This document shows positions 53,643 to 64,000 of a stretch of DNA of 64,000 nt, piece after piece; position 1 is the stretch's first letter; each line of letters begins with the position of its first letter. The stretch comes from Pichia kudriavzevii (Eukaryota > Ascomycota > Pichiomycetes > Pichiales > Pichiaceae), in the NCBI RefSeq assembly GCF_003054445.1, contig NC_042509.1, positions 434,001 to 498,000 on the forward strand. The letters run 5' to 3'. The notes beneath the pieces are model-generated. The model ran no database searches. It worked only from the letters and a program-made list of their open reading frames with translations, and was not told the origin of the DNA. A program made the position numbers and the translations under genes.

Positions 53643-54590
53643 TCAGAAAATAACATCTTCTTCATTTTCCGTGACCAATGTGTTTGCACTTGTGCCTTCT
53701 TTGTCACCATTCTCTAAAGCTTCCTGCTCATTCTTGATAGTTTCATCTTTAACAACAAGCTTCTCTGTATCGTCCTCTTTTTCTGCAAGTTCTTTTGCTT
53801 GAAGGGCTGCCTTCTTTGCGGCAACCTCGGCATCGGCAGCTGCTACTGCTATTTGTTTCTTTTCTTGGACTTTTTTCAATCTATAGAACTCCTCTCTATC
53901 TAACTCATCTAGTTCTGAATTAATGTAGGAAATCGTATTTTCCGTCCTTGGGATAATAACATGTTCAATGGCATTGACTCTTCTATTTGTGACTTTGATC
54001 ACATCATCTAATATAACGAACGCCGTTTGTAACGATGCTAAATCAACTAAAGTTTCAACTGCTTTACTATAAACTTCTCTTGCTCTTTGAACTTGTTGTC
54101 CACCTCTGCCCAAACCAGTCATTTTGAAATCGTTGATGTTTTCATTTATATCGGCTTCAAATTGCGGTAAATAAACACCAGAAACGTTTTCCTGCTTAGC
54201 CTTCACTTTAAACCTCGCATTATTACTAATACTTTCTTGTACTTGGAATCCTATGTTACCTCCAGTAGCATATGAAACTTCAGCTAGAGAAAATGCTGCG
54301 GTTTGCATCACACGACCCATCTTTCTCTTTGCATCATCAATTCTTTTTGTTATATCTCTAAATCTCTTGGTCAAAGCTTCGGATTTTCTTTTTAGTAAAG
54401 AATGTCCCGTTTGGGCTCCCTTTAGTTTCGTCTTCATGACACCCAACGTCATACGCGTTGGAAACACCTGTTCTCTTTATTAGTGTTAGTATGATTGCTC
54501 ATGGGAATATCCAGCTGACTATACGTAAACCCCACCATTGTTACTTTAACAATTGGAAACCCATACATACCTGTTTGCTGCTCCTGACAT
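53643..54590 (-). CDS. VMA8: V-ATPase subunit D, spliced gene with a 20-base first exon
   Basis: Exon 1 is 54590-54571 and exon 2 is 54474-53643, with an intron at 54570-54475 (96 bp; 5' GTATGT, branch TACTAAC at 54491-54485, 3' AAAG). Joined, the start reads [18 protein letters not shown], nearly the yeast Vma8 start ([16 protein letters not shown]). Exon 2 alone has no ATG before F-P-T-R-M. The 283-residue product (yeast 256) has [60 protein letters not shown] and INAxNxRV-like [20 protein letters not shown]. It forms the central rotor stalk of V1. The C-terminal tail is longer and acidic but keeps the family end ENEEDVIF. The branch point lies close (about 11 bases) to the 3' site. Confidence 0.93.
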
Positions 54591-54854
54591 ATCACAGTCC
54601 TATAGCCTCCTTTTTATATTAACCTACTCTGTAGTAGATATCTATCCGATAAAGACAAATGATATGTAGTTTCTTAACAATTTCATGCAGCCATTTTTTA
54701 CAACATGATAATCCGCTATCTTAAGGCTCGGTGCACGGTTTTCCCCCTTTTTTTCTGCACCTCTTCAACCTATTTACGTTTTTCAGTGTTGCCTATATAT
54801 ACTGATATTGGAGCATTAAAAAGTAGAGTATAGAGAGTTTCCTCCAAAAACCCC

Positions 54855-57401
54855 ATGGAGAAAAATTGGCTTGTTGAAGGAATAAACGAGAATGATTTGC
54901 ATTTTGAATTACAGTTACTGAAAGAACCTAAAAATGAAGATGTTTGGAACCAATATATTGATCATAAATATCAGGAACTAGTTGAAGCATCTCCAGGAGA
55001 TGCGGATCACCATGTCTTGAATTCACTTAAGGGTGCTTTGTTGAAACTGTACTATAGAAAATACCATATATTCGATACATTCAATTCATGGTGTGATTTT
55101 ATTGAACTTTATATTAAATTTTTGAATCACCTAAAAGCTGAGGAATTAACCTCTGAGCTTATGAAGATTATACGAGTTTTCGAAGTGGCAGCAGTGACAT
55201 ATGCGCATAATGTAGAGTTCTGGAGGAAATATATTGAATTTCTATTCAAATATGATCGGTTTATAGGGCTGGACTATATATTAAGGGTGTGTGAAACGAG
55301 TCTACGAGAAGTTGATAAAATGCAACACATACAAATATGGGGCCTATTATTCAAGTACATTAAAGATCCAGGTTTCCACATTTACTACAATTTATTCACA
55401 TACATTTCAAATTGCTATAAATTTGATGTTAACATTCCAGTTATAAAAGAAGGATCTATACCTGATATAGATGCTACGTTTAAAGGACTTATAAAAACTC
55501 TTACCTCCATTGAGGATTTAGCTAAGTTCGATAGAGTGTTCAATAGAATATGCGAGCCACAGCTGCTTCTCAAAGTTTCAGATTCAGAACTCGAACTGCA
55601 TAGGAAATACCTCGATGCTATTATAAACCTTTCATTAAAGCAGCAAGATGGAAACGAATATAATCAAAAAATCGAAACTACATACAATAAAATCGTCCAG
55701 AAATTTCCTGATCAAAGAGGAGTATTCACAGTCAAATATGCAAAATATTTAATCAAGTCCAATTTATTTGAGGATGCCATGTTAATAGCCAAAAAAACAC
55801 TTGACTCTACGCTAACTATAAAAGATTTCACTTTATCTTTTAATTTTCTCACAGATGCATTGGAGAAAAAAGTCACGGAACTTTCAGAGCACGAGGACGA
55901 CCCAAAACTTAAAGAATATCTTAACGAACTTGAAAGTTTATTGAATAATCGAGAACTTCTGATGAACGATGTTAAGTTGAGGCAGAATCGAAACAGCCCC
56001 ATTACTTGGCTGGAGAGGTTGTCGATATTTGAGAAGATTGGTCGACAAGACCAACTGTTTGTATGCTATTCGAAGGCTGTTTTAGAAATCGATCCCAGAA
56101 AGATTCTGAATGATGAAAAATTAGACATGCCACAAATTTGGATTAATTATTCAAAGCTGTATGCGTCAAATGGGGATATAGAAACATGTCGAAAATTATT
56201 TGAAACTGCTACAAAATATCCTTGGACGGACGTCTCACAATTAGAAAAAATATGGATTGAATGGATAAGATTTGAAATCGATAATAACAATGCAGAACAT
56301 GCAAAGTTTATCTGTAGTAAAGCCATCAGTATTCCGGAGCAGATTACCAGTGGTAAAGTTGATTTTGAGGATGATGACTTAAGTGTGCAGATGAAGCTTT
56401 TCAAGAGCTTGAAGCTAAGAAGTCTATACATTGATCTTGTTGCCAACTTTGAAACCATTGATGATGTCTGTAAAGCATATGAAGATTGCATTGAGTTGCA
56501 AGTTGCTGATGAAAGACTTATAGTCCATTATTGTGTTTATTTGCTAATACATAATCGCTTTGAGCAGGGCTACTATGTTTTTGAAAGAAACCTCAACGGC
56601 CTAAATGGGGATGTCCAGTGTCAACTTTATGATGTGTTTATGGAGAGACTGCTGAAAGACTGGAATAATTTGGCAATGGGTAAAGAAAAAGTACGTGAAA
56701 TTTTTGAAAATGGGCTAAGAACATTTACTGACATGGGTAACTATGAAAGTTTGAGAGACACCTATATAAGGTACTCGGAATTTGAACGCAAATACGGTTC
56801 CCAGACCCGTAGTTTAAGGATCTTAAGGGAAGGTATTTTAACTATGGACACACATGGAGATAAATTTAAGCTTTACAGAGTTCTAATCCAAAACACCATG
56901 AAATTGCTGGGAATAGAGGCAACGGCTGATGTTATCAAAGATGCACTAGAGGAGTTATCTGTTAACCTTCCAGGGTATACCACAGAACTGGTGAAAGAAC
57001 TGATCGATATCGAGGTACTTTTGGGACATACAGAACGTGCAAGGAAAGTTCTAGAGTACGCAGCCCAGGAGATAATGGAGTTTGGTAAAACCAAAACAGC
57101 TAAATCTGATATCTGGGAGCTATTCAAAACTTTTGAGATCAAAAACGGCTCCGAAAGCACATACAAGGAGATGTTGCGGAGAAAAAGATACCTCGAGAAT
57201 AAGTACGGCTCTAGTCGTGATGCTGGAGACGAACTTAATAAACCAAAATACAGCTCAACAAATACGGAGGTTGCTAAACAGTTGAATGACCGTGTGGGAT
57301 TTGTGCCATCATCCAGTAGTTCGAAATTAGAAACAGAAGCTGCTCTTCCAAAGAAAACAACAGTCCAAAATAACGATGCCATTGAGCTTGACATGGATTG
57401 A
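54855..57401 (+). CDS. SYF1: Pre-mRNA splicing factor Syf1 (HAT repeats)
   Basis: Encodes 848 residues (yeast Syf1 is 859). Half-a-TPR repeats run through almost the whole length, each with W/Y anchors (for example VWNQYIDHKYQELVEASPGD, WRKYIEFLFKYDRFIGLDYI, PQIWINYSKLYASNGDIETC, KIWIEWIRFEIDN). The C-terminus has RRKRYLENKYGSSRDAGDEL and VAKQLNDRVGFVPSS as in the Syf1/XAB2 group. Syf1 is part of the NineTeen complex of the spliceosome. Its HAT-repeat paralogue Clf1 is ruled out by length and the C-terminal part. Only 156 bp separate it from AFG1, in tandem. Confidence 0.92.
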   Translation: MEKNWLVEGINENDLHFELQLLKEPKNEDVWNQYIDHKYQELVEASPGDADHHVLNSLKGALLKLYYRKYHIFDTFNSWCDFIELYIKFLNHLKAEELTSELMKIIRVFEVAAVTYAHNVEFWRKYIEFLFKYDRFIGLDYILRVCETSLREVDKMQHIQIWGLLFKYIKDPGFHIYYNLFTYISNCYKFDVNIPVIKEGSIPDIDATFKGLIKTLTSIEDLAKFDRVFNRICEPQLLLKVSDSELELHRKYLDAIINLSLKQQDGNEYNQKIETTYNKIVQKFPDQRGVFTVKYAKYLIKSNLFEDAMLIAKKTLDSTLTIKDFTLSFNFLTDALEKKVTELSEHEDDPKLKEYLNELESLLNNRELLMNDVKLRQNRNSPITWLERLSIFEKIGRQDQLFVCYSKAVLEIDPRKILNDEKLDMPQIWINYSKLYASNGDIETCRKLFETATKYPWTDVSQLEKIWIEWIRFEIDNNNAEHAKFICSKAISIPEQITSGKVDFEDDDLSVQMKLFKSLKLRSLYIDLVANFETIDDVCKAYEDCIELQVADERLIVHYCVYLLIHNRFEQGYYVFERNLNGLNGDVQCQLYDVFMERLLKDWNNLAMGKEKVREIFENGLRTFTDMGNYESLRDTYIRYSEFERKYGSQTRSLRILREGILTMDTHGDKFKLYRVLIQNTMKLLGIEATADVIKDALEELSVNLPGYTTELVKELIDIEVLLGHTERARKVLEYAAQEIMEFGKTKTAKSDIWELFKTFEIKNGSESTYKEMLRRKRYLENKYGSSRDAGDELNKPKYSSTNTEVAKQLNDRVGFVPSSSSSKLETEAALPKKTTVQNNDAIELDMD

Positions 57402-57557
57402 AGCCGAGGCGGAGAAAGAAAAGCGGGGCCCGAGTGTGGAAAAACCGTTGACCGTCCAGCTCTATTTTGTTCTTTGTATATTTTTGTAGGGATCCATGTA
57501 TCTTGCTGTTTTCTTTATACACTAAATGAAGTACAAACCTCAACGCAACTCTGAAGA

Positions 57558-59114
57558 ATGACAAAGCTGCTGTTGGTGAAAACATTTAGTCAATTCCCTG
57601 TCCTCAGGCTCGCAACAGAAACCCACCTGAGACAATCTAGTTATTATTATTTTCGTCGATTTGCATCTACACCTGCATCTTTCGATACTGATACATCTCA
57701 ACAATCCAATTCTCAAGGTTCAGTTACTCATGAGCAACAATATTCACCCCTTGATTTGTATGACAAAAAAGTTTCTGAGGGGAAGTTAAAAAATGATCAG
57801 TTCCAGAGAGGGATACTTACCAGCATGGAACATTTGTACCATGATTTGCAAGCATATACACCACCTGATGTTAAGGAGCCCGATATTACAGCAACTTCTA
57901 GCTCTAGCTCATTTTCCTTTAATAGGTTGATGACTTCACTGTTTTCTCCAAGAAAAATGGGATTTCAAGATTCCGAAAGCAGTAAAGTACCCCATGGTAT
58001 ATATCTTTACGGTGATGTTGGGTGTGGGAAAACTATGCTCATGGATTTATTCTATGATACTGTGCCATCCCATCTGACAAAAAGAAGACTACATTTCCAT
58101 CAATTTATGCAGAACATCCACAAGAGAGCCCACGAACTAAAGGTTCAACATAATCACCGGGAAGATATAGATGTGATGCCATACATTGCCTGGGAATTGT
58201 CCAAGGAGTCAACGGTGTTGTGTTTTGATGAATTCCAAGTCACTGATGTCGCCGATGCTATGCTACTCCGACGCTTAATGGATTATGTTCTTAGAAGCGA
58301 TCATGGATTAGTGCTATTTGCAACCTCTAATAGAGCCCCTGATGACTTATACATCAACGGTATTCAGAGAGAGTCGTTTATTCCATGTATCGAACTGATT
58401 AAGAACTGCACGCATGTTATCTACTTAAATTCACCAACTGATTACAGAAAAATTCCAAGGCCGGTCTCGTCTGCGTTTTATTTCCCAAAACCAGGAGTTG
58501 GTTATTTATCCAAGGCATGTAAAAGGGAAAGGCGAGAGCATATACAAAACTGGTATTCTTTTTTCTCGCAGGGGCACCCGGCAGAGGATAACATCAAGCT
58601 CAAAATTTGGGGCAGAGATCTCAACATTCCAAAAGCTTCTCCTCCCTATGTGGCGCAATTCACATTTAAAGAGTTATGTGGTAATGCATTAGCTGCAGGT
58701 GATTATTTAACTTTGGCTAACAGCTTTGAGTCGATTATCGTCACTGATATTCCTTACCTTACAATTAACATGCGTGATGAAGTGAGAAGATTTATTACCT
58801 TTTTAGATGCAGTGTATGATCATCACACTAGAATAGCTGTTACTGCTGCAGCCCCATTTTCTGATATATTTGTTGAACCCGAAAATCTCGGTGACAATCT
58901 TTACGAATTGAGTAACAAGACTGATGAAGAAATTGACTATAAGCTGGAAAATGACGCCTTGGTTACTAAGCACGGTTTTGATAAAAACATTGCTCGGAAA
59001 GCTTTCATGTTTGCCCATTTAGATGAAGAAAGATTTGCCTTTGCTAGAGCATTAAGTAGATTAACACAAATGGGTACTCAACATTGGATAGATGAAGTCA
59101 AACCAAAAGCTTGA
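57558..59114 (+). CDS. AFG1: Mitochondrial AAA-type ATPase Afg1 (LACE1/AFG1L family)
   Basis: Encodes 518 residues (yeast Afg1 is 509). The N-terminus ([20 protein letters not shown]) is a likely mitochondrial presequence. The AFG1 ATPase domain shows [40 protein letters not shown] with Walker A at about 152-159, [15 protein letters not shown], Walker [21 protein letters not shown] and [20 protein letters not shown]. The C-terminus has [20 protein letters not shown] and [17 protein letters not shown], both diagnostic. It helps turn over unassembled respiratory-chain subunits and supports cytochrome oxidase. The start at 57558 is the only ATG giving a presequence. Confidence 0.95.
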   Translation: MTKLLLVKTFSQFPVLRLATETHLRQSSYYYFRRFASTPASFDTDTSQQSNSQGSVTHEQQYSPLDLYDKKVSEGKLKNDQFQRGILTSMEHLYHDLQAYTPPDVKEPDITATSSSSSFSFNRLMTSLFSPRKMGFQDSESSKVPHGIYLYGDVGCGKTMLMDLFYDTVPSHLTKRRLHFHQFMQNIHKRAHELKVQHNHREDIDVMPYIAWELSKESTVLCFDEFQVTDVADAMLLRRLMDYVLRSDHGLVLFATSNRAPDDLYINGIQRESFIPCIELIKNCTHVIYLNSPTDYRKIPRPVSSAFYFPKPGVGYLSKACKRERREHIQNWYSFFSQGHPAEDNIKLKIWGRDLNIPKASPPYVAQFTFKELCGNALAAGDYLTLANSFESIIVTDIPYLTINMRDEVRRFITFLDAVYDHHTRIAVTAAAPFSDIFVEPENLGDNLYELSNKTDEEIDYKLENDALVTKHGFDKNIARKAFMFAHLDEERFAFARALSRLTQMGTQHWIDEVKPKA

Positions 59115-60723
59115 TATTTAATATCGTCTATTGTTGGATACTGTATTTTAAATTAGTATATTTACTTCATTCTATTTAATTCGTTTTTTTTTTGTTCGTC
59201 TCAAAAAACGGTACTTTATTGCTCAAAGAGTTTTATGAGTACTCAATGTACTATATGACAGTTCCGACTAAAACAACACACCACTTTATTTACTTTTTAA
59301 AAGCAGCTATGAGCTTTGGTAGAAGTGAAGCTTCTTCTCCATTTTTCTTGTGTGAAGTTATCTTTCTTCAGAAAAAATCACCTTGTTCAAAACAAAATCT
59401 ATTATTCAGGTCTGTGTAAGTTTTTAGAATTCAAAGCGGAAACTTTTGCCTTGCATTATAAGACACTAATTAATCCATCAAAACTAATACACTTGTCATT
59501 AAGTTCTTATGAGTGACACATTTGAAAGCCATCGAGTTAAAATCTTGTGTGTTGTGTTGCTTTTATACTAAACAGATTATTCTACCAAAAAAAAATTTTC
59601 AAATACTTAAAAGAAGTGAACAAAAGACCTGCTTGACTTTACCCGAGTGTGCCAATGCTGTCGATATATTGAGGGCTGATTCGAAAGGCCTTTTTTGTAG
59701 AAAAGTAAGTCATAATCAGGATGTTATAAGAAACACAAATAGTTTCCCTACAAACATAAAATAAACTTTTACGACTAAGAAAGAGTTTACAGCTATCAAT
59801 CCTCCAACGATAATGCTATCAAAGCTACTCAACGAATAGGTAATAAGCAAATAATTGCTAAATCAAACATCTCGATAATTTTCGGAATAAATATTAGTCT
59901 GATAATTACAGGAAGACCTTTTGGGGGATGAGTAAGTCAAACGTGAACCATTTAGAGTTATAAAAATCTTGTCAGTACCGATTGAGCAAATCAGTACCGG
60001 CTAGGCAAACTATGAGAATTAAGAGAATCCTATATTCAGAATTGATGTAATTAGGTTTACATTCTTTGTCCATCAAAAGTAGGCTTTTTTAGGTGTCTTC
60101 AATTTATTAGACATTTATCAAGTCTATAGATATCCTACCGCTCTTTCCTTTCTATTTGTGTTCCTGTATTTACACACACAAGTTCCTTTATCGATAGCTT
60201 AATTTATTAATTTCCATAGAGATTTCTAAAGTTAAGTTAATTCGTGTCAAGGTGTGATGAGTTACTTTGAAATTGAGGACCCCAATTCAAGATTCGTAAA
60301 CTCAAGAAATTCTCCTATGTTCGAAAAATTTTAAATCAATTATCAAACACATTTACATTGTTGTTTGGCATTGGTTCTTCAATCAAAAAGCTAATGTTAA
60401 ACCGTCTATAACTTTATTGTGTTTATGATCTGACAATAGAGTTTTGCAGCAGTTTTTTTAGACATGAAAGTGTTGCTGGTGGTGCGTACTTTAGAATCTG
60501 ATTATTGCTTTTTTATATCTTATATATTTTTATACGTTAATTCTCTGAGAACATATATGGAATGTCCTCTGTTTAAATAGTAATTCTTTAATTTAAAAAT
60601 AGCATTTTGAGGGATTTAATTATCTTCTAGAACTTCTGTTTAACCTTCTACAATCTTCTTCAACCTTCTATATGATTACCCGATGAGGAAATAGAGAGAT
60701 AGTCCTTTGTCTGATCTCTTACA
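59115..60723. other. AT-rich intergenic plus probable terminal repeat of the Ty3/gypsy element
   Basis: No gene is seen. A TTACCCG lies at 59639-59645. The right part (about 60,100-60,722) is likely to contain the 3' terminal repeat of the gypsy element, because on the minus strand a purine-rich stretch at the end of pol is followed by TGTAAGAGATC. A TATA-like stretch lies at about 60,509-60,537 and TTACCCG at 60676-60682. The distal edge could not be set. Confidence 0.5.
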
Positions 60724-63700
60724 TTACCCCGCCGCTTTAGAAACTTCGTCCCGAAGTTTATTGTCCTTATCAATTGCTTTTGCATTATCCCATAAAGTTC
60801 TCTGTAAATCTTCTGGGATCTCTAAAAATAATGAAAATGGGATGCTTGAACTATGACAAGGGTCACAATCTTTCCAGTAGACATCCAATGTATCGTTTGT
60901 TTCGTCGATACCAGCTATACCGATAATCTCGGTCAGTCTACTTCTTGCTTCAGCTATTGTTCTTGGGGGTACCTTGGGAAACTGTTTATCCGTTTGTAAG
61001 AATCTTCTAAGCCATCTGACATTGATTACTCTATCCTTTTTATTCGTTTTCGGTAAATCAACTTCGTAAGCGTTGTCTGATATCTTTTTGACAACCTTGT
61101 AGGGTCCGTAGTATACCGGTTGTATTTTGTAATACAATCTATCACTACCATATGCATCTTTGTGTAATAGTATCCAATCTCCAACTTCAAATGTTTCGTA
61201 CACTCTCGACTTATTATGCTGTGTTTCCTGACTTCTTTGCGCTTCAATCATGTTTTCTTTCACATTTTCCATGATGACTTTCATTTCTAATGCGAATTCT
61301 TCAGCTTTATTGCTGTACCTTCTACTTGAAACACGACTGCTAGAAATAAACATTGGCGAGTCTGGTAAGTAACCATAGCAAACTTCAAATGGTGATGAAC
61401 CTATCGAGACTTGATGGGAACTATTGTAGGCAAATTCGGCCATTGACAACCATTTGTCCCAACTGTAGAGATCGTTACTCGCATAATTTCTTAGTAACTG
61501 GTTTAAGATTCTGTTCGTTCTTTCTGTTTGACCATCGGTTTGAGGATGATTAGTGGTCGAGAAAAGTAAGGATGTACCAAATATCTTGTACACCGTAAAC
61601 CAAAATTTATTCATGAACCTTATATCTTTATCCGAAACCATTCTTTTTGGAATCCCATGTAATTTAAAACAATTATCTACCATCAATTTTGCACATTGCT
61701 CTGCGGTTGCAGTTTTCCTAGTGGGGATGAAATGTGCCATCTTCGTGAATCTATCCACCACTACCAAAATCATATCGTGTCCATTTTTGCATCTGGGAAC
61801 ACCTGTGACAAAATCCAAACTGATGTCTGTCCATCTTCCTTCAGGAATTGGAAGAGGGGAAAATAATCCTCTTTGACCAGTTGTCTCTGGTTTGGTTTTC
61901 TGGCAAACCGTACATCTTTGACAATATCTCTTCACGCTTTTTAGCATAATTGGCCAGTAGAACATAGGGTGAAGTCTCATGTATGTTTTGAAATACCCGA
62001 AATGACCAGCAGAGTTACCGTCATGAGCGTTACCAATAATTTCCTGAACCAACTTAGACTTAGGGGAGACTACTATTCTTCGATCATTTCCTCCTTTAAC
62101 CACTGAGAAATATAGTAAATTATCCTCAATTGAATAATGTTTGATGTGGTTATGGATTGACTTCGGGATCGGCAAATTCTCTTTCAATATGTCGTATATC
62201 TCCTTAATTTCATTGTCTTCATCGTACGACTTAATGATCCGTTCTAGCAGTTCCTGATTTGGTGTTAACACCGATTCTATTGTGTTGATACCAACTTCTT
62301 TCTCCTCGTAGGGGTACCTAGACAAAGCGTCTGCTACTGAATTAGTAGGACCTTTCACGTACTGAATGGTGAAATCGTAATCAGCTAAATAATCTAACCA
62401 TCTGGCCACTCTATGGCTATCTATTGCATTCTGTCGCTTTAAATAGACCAACGATCTGTGATCTGTTTTCAATACAAAGTGCCGATTTAATAAATAGTAA
62501 CGCCAGTTCTTTAATGCTTCGACAACAGCGAGAAATTCACGGTCATATATTGAATAATTTAATTCTGAACCTATTAATTTCCTGGAGCCATAGGCTATTA
62601 CACCACGTAATTTTCCATCTGGGTCAAGCTGTTCTAACACGTAACCTAACGCAGTACCGCAAGCATCTGTGTGCACCACAAATGTATAACCATCTTCCCA
62701 AATAGGATGTACTAAAATTGGGGCATTAATCAACTTTCCTTTCAGCTCTTCGAATGCTTTATCTTGAGGTTCTTTCCAAACACATTTCTTATTTGCGAAT
62801 TCCATTATAGGAGATGCAATCTTAGAATAATCTTTGATAAATCTTCGATAATAACCAGCTAATCCTAGGAATGATTGAGCGTCTTTGGCGTTTTTCGGAA
62901 TTGGCCAACTCTTGATTTTGTCTATCTTAGCAGGGTCAGTCTGGATACCTCTGCTTGAAATGAGATGTCCTAAGAAACCTAAGGTTTTGAAGTAAAATGA
63001 GCATTTCTTTTTCTTCGCAATCAGCTTATTTCTCCTGAGCAATTCCAATATTTTTTCAATGTGACTGTAGTGTTCTTCGACAGTCTTTGAGTAAATTATA
63101 ATATCATCCAGGTACACCTGAACAAATTGGTTCAAATAAGGTGCTAGAATCCTATTCATCATTCTTTGGAAAGTACTAGGGGCGTTGGTTAAACCGAAAG
63201 GCATCACAACCCACTCGTAGTGACCGTAATCTGTGGAAAATGCTGTTTTTTCCATATCATCTTCTGCGATTCTGACCTGAAAGTACCCTGACATCAAATC
63301 CAACTTGGAAAATACTGAAGCTCCTCCAAAACATGTGATTAATTCATCGATTCGTGGTATTGGGAACTTGTCTTTTACCGTATTGTTGTTTAATAACCTA
63401 TAATCGACACACATTCTCATACTACCATCTTTCTTCTTGACAAATAATACAGGACTATTGAAAGGACTGGAGCTAGGCTTGATAAAACCTTGTTTTAGCA
63501 GTTCATCAACCTGTTTATTCAGCTCTTGTTTCTCTGAATAACTTAATTTGTACTGGCGTCTGTATGTACTCCTGGTAGGTTCAATGAGTATAATTCTGTG
63601 AGTCAAATCCCTTTGGGGAGGTAAACTGGTGGGTTGGTCATTGGTCACCACATCTCTAAATTCTTCATGAATTTTCTTTCTAATTCCATCAACACCATCG

Positions 63701-64000
63701 TAAGGTTCTTCTAAAACATTATTGTTTTCTTTTTCTTCAACTGACTGCACAAACAGTAATAATGGATAATTATCAACATTCTTTAAATTTCTTCTAACTG
63801 CACGCATGGAGTTAATACCTATAAGTTCATTTTCTTGTGTTTCTTCTAAGTCGTTTTCGTCGCTTGACTCTATTTGTTCTTCGATATCTGGGATTTCAGG
63901 AGTTTCCGTTTCCTTTTCGATATTTTCCCAGTCAACTTTATTTCCATGATCTTTAACAAATGGGAAACCTAATATCATTTTATGGTTGATATTCTCTAAG
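60724..64000 (-). mobile_element. Ty3/gypsy (Metaviridae) LTR retrotransposon, pol region, cut by the window edge
   Basis: A minus-strand pol of over 1080 codons runs from about 63,978 to 60,724, with the 5' part (gag, protease) beyond the window. Parts in order are the end of the protease region, reverse transcriptase (about 63,560-63,000), RNase H (about 62,700-62,400), an HHCC zinc-finger integrase with core (about 62,050-61,450), a GPY/F-type module (about 61,130-61,000) and a chromodomain-like C-terminus (about 60,950-60,800). The probable 3' terminal repeat begins next to the stop codon. The visible coding part looks whole, so the insertion is probably recent compared with the copia fossil. 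Confidence 0.92.

Noticed and set aside
59192-59764. Three short plus-strand frames after AFG1
   Set aside because: They overlap in different frames, are AT-driven and show no family pattern.

Overview
The window is nuclear DNA from a budding yeast. It shows compact, mostly intron-free genes, one tRNA, two introns with the exact TACTAAC branch point, and poly(A/T) promoters. Proteins match Saccharomyces families at Pichiaceae-like distance. The 528-residue Erg11, with its conserved tyrosine at residue 140, points to Pichia kudriavzevii (Candida krusei, Issatchenkia orientalis). That species call is an inference, not a database match.

Layout. From 0.35 to 23.3 kb lies dense housekeeping sequence: MRP1/RSM26, GLC7, LSB1/PIN3-like, RPB7, MRPL23, RPB2, MRP20, an HVA22/TB2-DP1-like membrane protein, TRP3, KRE9, RFA3, MRPL38, MRP49, ERG11 and RRP45. 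Many are divergent pairs with a shared promoter, and three promoters next to mitoribosomal genes carry a Reb1-type TTACCCGG. From 23.3 to 33.5 kb the DNA is AT-rich and gene-poor. It holds a decayed Ty1/copia fossil, RNH202, the striatin-like FAR8 and a 4.3-kb desert with faint retroelement traces. From 33.5 to 59.1 kb genes resume: MEF1, SUA7, YPT7, an unrecognised polyglutamine protein, SRO9/SLF1, SLD3, TAF6, an RKM1-type SET methyltransferase, tRNA-Val(AAC), a probable mitochondrial cox1 insertion (NUMT), CAR2, a small spliced gene, an M28 aminopeptidase, spliced VMA8, SYF1 and AFG1. The right end, from about 60.7 kb to the edge, is a Ty3/gypsy element on the minus strand that runs out of the window.

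Themes. Six genes serve mitochondrial translation (five mitoribosomal proteins and MEF1), and AFG1 is also mitochondrial. Four serve RNA polymerase II transcription (RPB2, RPB7, SUA7, TAF6). Three serve DNA replication or genome upkeep (RFA3, RNH202, SLD3). These are separately promoted genes, not operons. I found no clearly new biological system. The most useful novelties are the two spliced genes that simple ORF calling misses, the NUMT, a recurring composite promoter module, and the Reb1/mitoribosomal promoter pattern.
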